Assembly: GCA_022496185.1 (NCBI GenBank)
Contig: WTXG01000419.1
Span: 1-24,287, forward strand
Direction of reading: 5' to 3'
From: Multifurca ochricompacta
Lineage: Eukaryota > Basidiomycota > Agaricomycetes > Russulales > Russulaceae
Length of the DNA: 24,287 nucleotides
Shown in pieces: positions 17,982 to 24,287 of the stretch (position 1 is the stretch's first letter; every line of letters begins with the position of its first letter). The position numbers and the translations under genes are program-made. The notes below the pieces were generated by a model that did not search any database, was not told the origin of the DNA, and saw only the letters and a program-made list of their open reading frames with translations.

Positions 17982-20900
17982 TTAACTATTCCTGGGCGCT
18001 TCTGGATGTCGGATATGGAATTCCGAGATAAGGACCAGGGCAGAGATATCTCCGGCTGGTTCCCATGAGTTGTCAGAGGCTGGGAATCCCTTCCACTTAA
18101 TCAGGTAATACAGTTTACGCCCTCGGCCTTGTCGCTTCGAGTCTAGAACCCGTTCTACTTCCCACTCTTCTTCCCCGTCGATAAGGTCAGGAGGGGGTCT
18201 TGAGAAGTTTTCTCCATGCAGAGGTGTCTCCTTGTAGGGCGTAAGTAGCTTGGCGTGGAAGACCGGGTGAATGCGCCATGTGGGGGGGAGTTCGAGTTGG
18301 TATGACACATCTGACAGCTTCCTTGTTATCTTGAAGGGTCCATGACGTCGGGGCGCTAACTTATCGGTTGGGTGTGACATGTGGATGTTCTTCCCTTCCA
18401 ACCATACCAGGTCATTGGTCCGATAAGGTGTGAACCTCGTAGACTTCTCAGCCAGGGTCTTTTGCGCCTTCAACAGGTTTTCATTGGCTGATTTCTTAAT
18501 CTCCTCCCATTGGCTGATACGGTGTGTGGCCGAAGGGACATTTGTCGGCTTCCCTGTCCATGTGGCTCGGGGTGTCCATCCCATGATAAGCGAGAACGGG
18601 GAGTGTTTCGTGGTACCATTGGGCCAAGAGTTATGGGCAAACTCTGCTGTCGCGAGCCAGTCGGCCCAATCATCCTGTCGTCCGTTGCACCAGAATCGAA
18701 GGTACTGTTCGAGCCACTGGTTTGTTCTTTCCGACTGCCCATCTGTCTGTGGATGATACGCTGTGGAGATGTTCTGGGCAATATTCAGTGTCTTGCAGAG
18801 CGCTCTGGCAAACGCGGATGTGAAGCGTGGGTCGTGGTCTGAGATAATCTTTTCAGGGAGGCCATAGTGTCTGTAGACGTGATCCAGATAAAGTTTGGCC
18901 ACTCCTTCTGCTGTGATGGACTCGTTACAAGGTATGAACAACGCTGCTTTCGAACAGTCGTGATCGGTGATGGTCAGGACTGAGTCAAACCCTCTGGAAA
19001 TGGGGAGTTTAACGATGAAATCCATGGCAATAGTCTGGAATGGTTGTGCAGCCGTCGGCGTAATCGGGAAGGGTGCCGGTGATTGCGGGTGCGTATTTAC
19101 TTTGTTGGCCTGGCAGTCTGCGCATCCCTTCACGTACTCCTCCACATCTCTTTTCATGTTTGGCCACCAGTAGTCGCGTTTGGCAAGAGCGTAAGTGTTG
19201 GCAATGCCAGGATGTCCTGCAGAGGGAAGGTCGTGGTGAAAATGGATCACCCCCCTCTTAATGTTGTCGCCACCGGTGACAACAAGCCGATCCCCGTCCT
19301 TCCACCACAGGCCGTCAATCTTCTTCAGATTGTGCGCATCGGCCCATGTTTCGCATAACTGCTGATTCATATTTTGGGACACTTGGGCCCATAGATCCAT
19401 ATCATAAAGACTGACAACCGCCGTCTTTGCAAAGACTTCTTCGGGAGCACTGTGATATTAGTGTTATCCTCCCCACCATCGTTCAGGTCTGGCCGTCGTG
19501 ACAGTGCATCTGCTCGTGCGTTGCGACTCCCTGCAATGTGTTTAAGCACGAAGTTGTATTCTTCCAATTCTAAAACTTCGCGAGCCACTCGTCGGCTGAT
19601 CTTGTGGGGTTCTTTCCAATACAGTAGATTGGAATGATCAGTGTGAATGATAGTTTTATGGGGAGTTCCCGCTAGATAGGGTCGCCAGTGTCGCAATGCT
19701 TTCACAATAGCCAGTAATTCCCTGTCCCAGATATCATAATTCCGTTCCGCCGGCGAGAATGTCTCCGAGTAAAAGGCCACAGGATGAAGGAGTCCTGCCG
19801 TATCCCGCTGATTCAATACAGCGCCATTTGCGAAGTGGGATGCATCAACCTCAAGTTCGAAAGGTTTCTGTAAATCTGGTTGTAACAGGACCGGTTCTGA
19901 GCCAATGATGTTGCGAATCCATTCAAAGGCCGTCTGATGTTCTTCTGTCCAATGCCAGGGAACATCTTTCTTCAGTAATCCGTTTAGCGGTTGGGCGATT
20001 CCTGAGAAGCCTCGGACAAAGCGTCGATAGAAGTTACAGAACCCGATGAAAGACCGCACATCCTTGACACATGTGGGTACTGGCCATTCTCGAATTCCTT
20101 GCACCTTTACAGGGTCCATCGGACCTGTCCCCTTCTAATATGACTCCCAGATACTCTACACTTGATTGTTCGAACGAGCACTTGGCGGGCTTGAGGTATA
20201 GATCATGTTCGTGTAGATGTCTAGACCTGATGTACTCGCTCTGGTGATGGGTCAGATCGTTTCTGTGGCCACCAGTATGTCGTCCATGTAAACCACTACT
20301 TCGCCGGTAGAATGAGGTCCGAAATATGTGTTCATCATCGATTGGAAGGTGGCAGGTGAGTTGGTGAGCCAAAGAACATAACGTTCGGTTCAAAGAGTCC
20401 CTGATTGGTTTAAAGGCCGCCTTGCACTGATCCCCTTCTTTGATCCGGATGTTATTGTAACCCCAACGGACGTCCATTTTGGAAAACAAGGATTTATTCC
20501 TCATGGCGTCAATGAGTTCGGAGATGAGTGGCAAGGGGTAGGCATTCTTTACAGTGTAAGTGTTTATCCGTCGATAATCCTGAACAGGTCGGAGTTTGCC
20601 GTCTTTCTTTTTAATGAAGAAGAATGGCGACGCGTAGGGTGATTTCGATGGACGGATGTATCCTTTGCAAGATGTTCCTCAAGGAATGCCGTGAGCGCAG
20701 TCTGTTCCGTCTGTGACAATGGGTAAATTTTACAATCAATTGCTGATGGGGTATCGGGTATGAAATCAATCGCATGGTCCCATGGTCGTGTAGGGGGAAA
20801 ACGTTGCGATTCCTCCTCCGAGAACACTTTCCAGTGTCGATGGTATTCCGCCGGCACCACTTCTTCGAATGTTTTCTCTGTATGCCTTCTACTGCTTTCT

Positions 20901-21444
20901 GCGCGAGTTCTGACGCTTTGGTGACGAAACAATATCCCGAGTCCCTTCGTTTCCTTCTGCCTGCATGCCAAGGAGTGCCGGACTGCGTAATCGTACCCTA
21001 TTGACGTGATGAGCACGGGTAGGATTCCTTGTCCATTGTCGCATCGCCCCAGTTAATTTTTGGCTCGAATGCGGCAAGCCAGGGTACCCCAAGACCAAAT
21101 TTCTCCTCCTAAATTGGTGACTAGGAAGCGTATGACTTTGTTCTTTCTCCTACTTGGACGTTGAGGTCCATATAATGTGTGATTTTTCCAGCCTGATTGG
21201 CGGTTCCATCAATGTTCCAGATATTCTTTTCCTGGGGAAGTGCCAGCATTCCCAATCCCATGGTTTTCACCATTCGTGGGCTGATGAAGTTGTCGGTAGC
21301 TCCTGAGTCGATCAGGATATCGCGGTCGGCCGTCCTCTGTGTGGTCTCGAAATGTACTGGTATTTTCAAAGATTTGAAGCGACTAGTATACACAGAGGTT
21401 ACATGTAATGCTCGTGCCCAGGCCGAAGGGTTTGAGCCAATTAA
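17982..21444 (-). pseudogene. pol of Ed: protease, RT, RNase H, integrase, chromodomain (multiple frameshifts)
   Basis: Protease DSGAT is at 21309-21295. RT is in pieces: 21016-20564, a short gap, 20534-20400, then shifted, with YMDD at 20290-20279. RNase H is intact at 20119-19450 (LEVDAS, DRELLA, HTDHS). From 19400 a 472-residue open frame holds integrase (zinc site H56/H63/C93/C96; D127, D188, E224, a DD35E triad), HGPF at 353-356 and a chromodomain at about 422-462 (YYLIKWKGFP). One-base losses, mostly in short homopolymers, break the frame near 21136, 21110, 21090, 21028, 20900, 20665, 20410, 20370, 20120 and 19440. There are no premature stops of the TGA type seen in Eb and Ec. The losses may be real or consensus errors; if errors, this is a near-intact copy. 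Confidence 0.9.
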
Positions 21445-21450
21445 AAATCC
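21441..21450 (-). promoter_or_regulatory. Gag-Pol -1 frameshift site (GGATTTTTAA), Ed
   Basis: Gag ends GAT TTT TAA and pol reads GGA TTT TTA ATT. The stop directly follows the slip codon. Conserved with Eb and Ec. Confidence 0.62.
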
Positions 21451-22440
21451 TTTTTTGCGAATGCCTTTTCTACCAGGATGGCTCGCACTTCTTCACTCTC
21501 CTTCATCATATTTGCCCATATCTCCTGCGCTTTTTCTTCTTTTGTCTTTTTGCTGACGGTTGGTGGGTTGTTATTGATCGGTGTGACCGTTGCTTCCGCC
21601 ACCCGTACTCCTTTCTTTGGGCACTCCCTAGACATGTGCCCCTGTGCTTTGCAGCGAAAGCACCGCCCTTCCTTCATCAGGGTCTGCCTTTCGTCTTCCG
21701 TAAGTGCAACTCGTGCTCTGGTTCTGTCGGCTGAGGTGTCCATGGCATTTGGATCCCTCTGACTGGCATGTGTGGGTTTAACTCCGAAGGCAGCCTTCCA
21801 CTGGTCACGGGTCTTTCCCTTCTTTGTGTCGACTCCAAAGCGTGTTTGGAAGTCCAAATAATCCTGCTGCTGTTGCCGAGCAGCATCTACCCATGTATCC
21901 CAATCATTGGGATGATGAAACTGGATGATGTTCTTCACCAGTGGATTGGGCAACCCCTGGGAGAAGAGGTCCAGCGTGGCCTCTTCGTCGGTGTCATAGC
22001 CGGCCCTGTTGGCCAAATTTCTGAACTTCGCTACATAAGCGTCGAGTTCTCCCTTCTCCATTCTAAGGGACTTGAGTTCTCGAGCAGCCTTCTGCTTGGC
22101 CTGCCCATCTGTGAATGCATCCTTAAATCTCTGGGCGATGGTTTCCCACAGGCCCTCGCTAGTGGTGCGACGACCACTCTCAACTTGCTCGTTCAGCCAC
22201 TCCAGCTGCTCCATGGTCCAGTCGTCCACAGCCTCCCCTCGGATCAGAGAGAGGAAGAGGTTTGCGCGTTGGAAAGGATTAATGATTTGGGGAACATCAT
22301 GGTTGAAGTTCTTAAAGGTCGTGAACTCCAGCATGAACTTCTTGCTTTGCGACCGATCCCCAGTGAACGTCTGGGGCAGAACTCCTGACAATCGCCCCAA
22401 TGGCGGGGGAATGTTGGGTGGTAGCACGGCTGGCGGGGGT

Positions 22441-22447
22441 GGGGGGG
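22441..22447 (-). promoter_or_regulatory. C7 run at a -1 frame change inside gag (Ed)
   Basis: On the minus strand the N-terminal frame reads CCT CCC CCC CAC and the capsid frame reads CCC CCA CCC. The direction and place are the same as in Ec (9466-9472). Confidence 0.4.
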
Positions 22448-22953
22448 AGGTGCTGGGTCTGGGAGCTGAGTGGCGATGGTGGACATGTTTTGGTAAAATG
22501 GGGTGACGGTGTTGGTGGACTGTATTGAAATCTGGGGAGTTGTCAAAGCGGGGGCTCCGGACGTGGCAACTCTGGGTGCAACTGGGGCAATAGTCGACGC
22601 TAATACCAGTGCTTCTTCACTGTGTTCTTCTACGTACTCTTCTGGTTCAGAGTCCGTAACAATGGCCGGGGGATTCTCCCTCCACGGTCCTAATCCAAAT
22701 TCAGGGGGGGCAGGTCCTGTAGTGACCCAAGAGTGTCGGCTATCCGAGTATCGGATACGATACCAAACTCTCTTCTCATTGTCGTATTCTACCGGTTGGT
22801 ATCTTCCGTCGTGATAGACGTAGTATCCAAACTCGGACTCAAAATCTTTCCAGGTGGCAGAGCCAAGTACTTGTTGTGAAAGGTCAGCTCGTCCCTTCGT
22901 TCGATGGGTTCTTCTTTGAATAGGGTCTGACTGCGGCTGGAAGCCACAATGAG

Positions 22954-22964
22954 AGACTCGACTT
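22954..22964 (-). promoter_or_regulatory. Self-priming primer-binding site of Ed
   Basis: On the minus strand AAGTCGAGTCT lies 2 nt after the 5' LTR. It is perfectly complementary over 11 nt to AGACTCGACTT in the LTR (minus-strand start 23199), 34 nt after the TATA box. Nothing in the first bases resembles a usual tRNA-type site beginning TGG. Confidence 0.75.
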
Positions 22965-22966
22965 GA

Positions 22967-23544
22967 TGTTACGTCCGGTGTGAGACGTTCTGCACGACTT
23001 GTGCGACAGCTTCGTTCGTGGATTCAGATAAGGGTCCAATAAGACCTCTTGGAGTTCGGATGAGTGAGTCAACGTCAAAGGGGCTGTTCCCTAGTGACGA
23101 TGTTGAGTGGAAAGTGCCAAAAGCACTGAGACGATCGAGTCAAAGGTTTCAAGGGGAAGTCCAGAAGACAAACACCGATGTATTCAATAAGTCGAGTCTG
23201 AGGTCTACAGCGTAGCTACAGCGGACTTATATACGTAATCGAATGAGCGTCTAAAGATAAGAATTACGGAGTCAAGTGGGCCCAAATAGCTGGAAGCGGA
23301 GGGCGTAAAGCCTGGCTTCTACTGATAGGGAATTAAGTAAGTGTCCGGTCGTACGATAAGAAGATAAGCGATAAGCAAAGATAAGGACAGCCAAAGATAC
23401 ATAAACAAGTGAGTCACGGGGATGGGCAAAGAGCATGTGATGGATCCCACGATGGAGACGTGATCTGGTAGTGGAGAGTGGGTGGCAGGGAAGGGTCGTT
23501 GTTAGGTAGGAAAAAGAATACGGGTGAAGACGGGGTTCGTAACA
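22967..23544 (-). mobile_element. 5' LTR of Ed, family A
   Basis: 578 bp. TATATAAG (minus) starts at 23233 and the predicted mRNA 5' end is at 23199. It ends next to the primer-binding site. Base 23545 begins unrelated DNA. Confidence 0.92.
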
Positions 23545-23789
23545 ATTCTCGTGTCCACATGCTGCCTTGGGCCAGTATATCAAGGATAATATACCAAGCG
23601 CCGTTAAGCGCAATAAAGTGTTATGAAGAACTTAATATGAAAACTATCTGAAAAGAAAAGATTAATAAACATACCTATAAGGTTTCCTTACAATTTGAAA
23701 GGGCTCTGGGATTAGAAGTGGGCATCTGGAGCAATGGTCACACAGGTATAGGAAAAAGCAAAGCAAAATCTATAAGAGGTAACCACGAC
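23545..23789. other. Gene-free AT-rich flank
   Basis: About 245 bp with no open frame worth reporting, no LTR similarity to the families in this window and no RNA gene that I can see. It is the first DNA to the right of the retrotransposon stack. Confidence 0.5.
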
Positions 23790-24287
23790 TCAATGCATAT
23801 ACATTGTACAATTACTCAAATGGCAAGACAGAGCGATGTAAAAGGAAACAGTAATTCGACGCAAATGACACCTATGACACCTCTTTCTAATTAGCTTTTG
23901 TTTCCCTTTACCCTTCTCTGATTGCTTAGCCCCCCCACTCTGGGTCTGCTGCGAGCCGGAGGGTTTCCCACCACTATTACCGCCCTGAGCCTTGTTTCCC
24001 TGCCCCTGTGATTGATTTCCCTTCTTCTTTTTATTAGCGGGCTGCTGTGAAGACCCCTCTCCAGAATCATTATGGCTGTCATCTTGCTTGCACTTGATGC
24101 CAGCCTTTTTCTTGAGGATGACAATCCACTTGTTGAGGGCCAATATCTGCCTGTGGGTGTCTTTGGCCAACTTGTCCAGGTCTTTAGCAACCTTTTCAAA
24201 CCTTCACTGGTTCTTTTGTGCAGGAAACCGAAAGTCCCCCATTACCATTGAATTCTATGGGTTTGAAATGACCATGGGCCCTCAGCT
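23790..24287 (-). pseudogene. Low-complexity Lys/Gln/Gly-rich coding remnant, unrecognised
   Basis: The minus-strand frame gives RFEKVAKDLDKLAKD, ILALNKWIVILKKKAG, then a hydrophilic tail rich in Gln, Gly, Ser and Lys (GNQSQGQGNKAQGG type) and the basic end RKRCHRCHLRR. It continues toward the right edge through in-frame TGA just before RFEKV and a TAG further out, so it looks broken. The first ATG (MAKD, 24170) would give 126 residues. The tail could be nucleic-acid binding. It may be the 3' end of a host gene, or of another mobile element's gag-like gene. I do not recognise it. Confidence 0.35.

Larger units (their letters stand above)
21441..22947 (-). pseudogene. gag of Ed: N-terminal domain, capsid, zinc knuckle
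   Basis: The capsid-nucleocapsid frame is open for 328 codons (22427-21441). The Gag capsid domain spans about residues 30-215, with LFLSLIRGEAVDDWTMEQ, FKDAFTDGQ and LFSQGLPNPLVKNIIQFHH. The knuckle is C256/C259/H264/C269 and the tail ends KAFAKKDF. The upstream N-terminal domain (about 22880-22450; WKDFESEFGYYVYHDG, HSWVTTGPAPPEFGLGPW) is in the +1-related frame and joins the capsid frame only by a -1 change at the C7 run. At the position of the Ec start codon Ed has GTG (22947-22945), and a one-base loss near 22880 shifts the first residues. The main ORF itself has no early ATG. The capsid part looks functional; the 5' part does not unless errors are present. Confidence 0.82.
16100..23544 (-). 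mobile_element. Element Ed: Ty3/Gypsy chromovirus-type retrotransposon, both LTRs present (7445 bp)
   Basis: Read on the minus strand: 5' LTR (23544-22967), primer-binding site, gag, pol, ORF3, polypurine tract, 3' LTR (16677-16100). Both LTRs are 578 bp with TGTTACG...CGTAACA ends. It is inserted in LTR C2. The flanks do not match (CTCTG at 16095-16099, ATTCT at 23545-23549) and the right flank does not continue C2. Gag capsid, integrase-chromodomain and ORF3 are open; protease-RT has about ten single-base deletions. Confidence 0.92.

Noticed and set aside
18430..18842. Two frames over 100 codons on the plus strand
   Set aside because: Antisense to the conserved integrase region of Ed; they mirror its codon use and have no features of their own.
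16100..23544. Ed as a clean, recent insertion
   Set aside because: LTRs differ noticeably, no 5-bp duplication is present, and the right flank is not the continuation of the interrupted LTR C2.

Overview
The window is a stack of nested LTR retrotransposons from a fungal genome, most likely a filamentous basidiomycete. The Ty3/Gypsy Pol proteins end in a chromodomain, the priming looks like the Tf1/sushi self-priming type, and the older copies have lost CpG. I see no host gene with confidence, no tRNA or rRNA, and no CRISPR array. Species cannot be fixed from sequence alone.

Layout. Element Ea (1-2459, +) is the 3' part of a copy: an ORF3 gene split by a 668-bp solo LTR (family B), then its 3' LTR (family A). 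Ea sits inside the gag of element Eb (2460-8329, +), which has the gag end, a complete-length pol with five in-frame TGA codons, an ORF3 split by an inverted solo LTR (family D), and a 3' LTR cut at 8329. Element Ec (8330-13946, +; D-type LTR) is inserted there: 5' LTR, gag split by a family E LTR that is itself split by a 1301-bp family C LTR, then protease/RT/part of RNase H. Ec pol is cut by a second B LTR (13947-14576), which is cut by a second C LTR (14577-16099), which carries a family A solo LTR (14791-15376) and is finally cut by element Ed. Ed (16100-23544, minus strand) has both LTRs, gag, pol and the only uninterrupted ORF3. The last ~740 bp (23545-24287) is not LTR DNA and holds a low-complexity coding remnant.

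How the parts work together. Gag ends at a stop next to a conserved GGATTTTT, and pol follows in the -1 frame. Pol gives protease, reverse transcriptase, RNase H, DD35E integrase and chromodomain. ORF3, about 40 nt after pol, encodes an acidic, coiled-coil protein with four zinc-knuckle-like Cys/His clusters. It is not part of the standard Ty3/Gypsy gene set and is the best candidate here for an undescribed function. Eleven nucleotides just after the 5' LTR are complementary to a site 34 nt downstream of the LTR TATA box, the arrangement expected for self-primed reverse transcription.

Decay. The plus-strand copies carry many in-frame stops that are all TGA, several facing CGA in Ed, which points to deamination of methylated CpG. 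Ed instead has clustered single-base deletions in its protease-RT region and no such stops.
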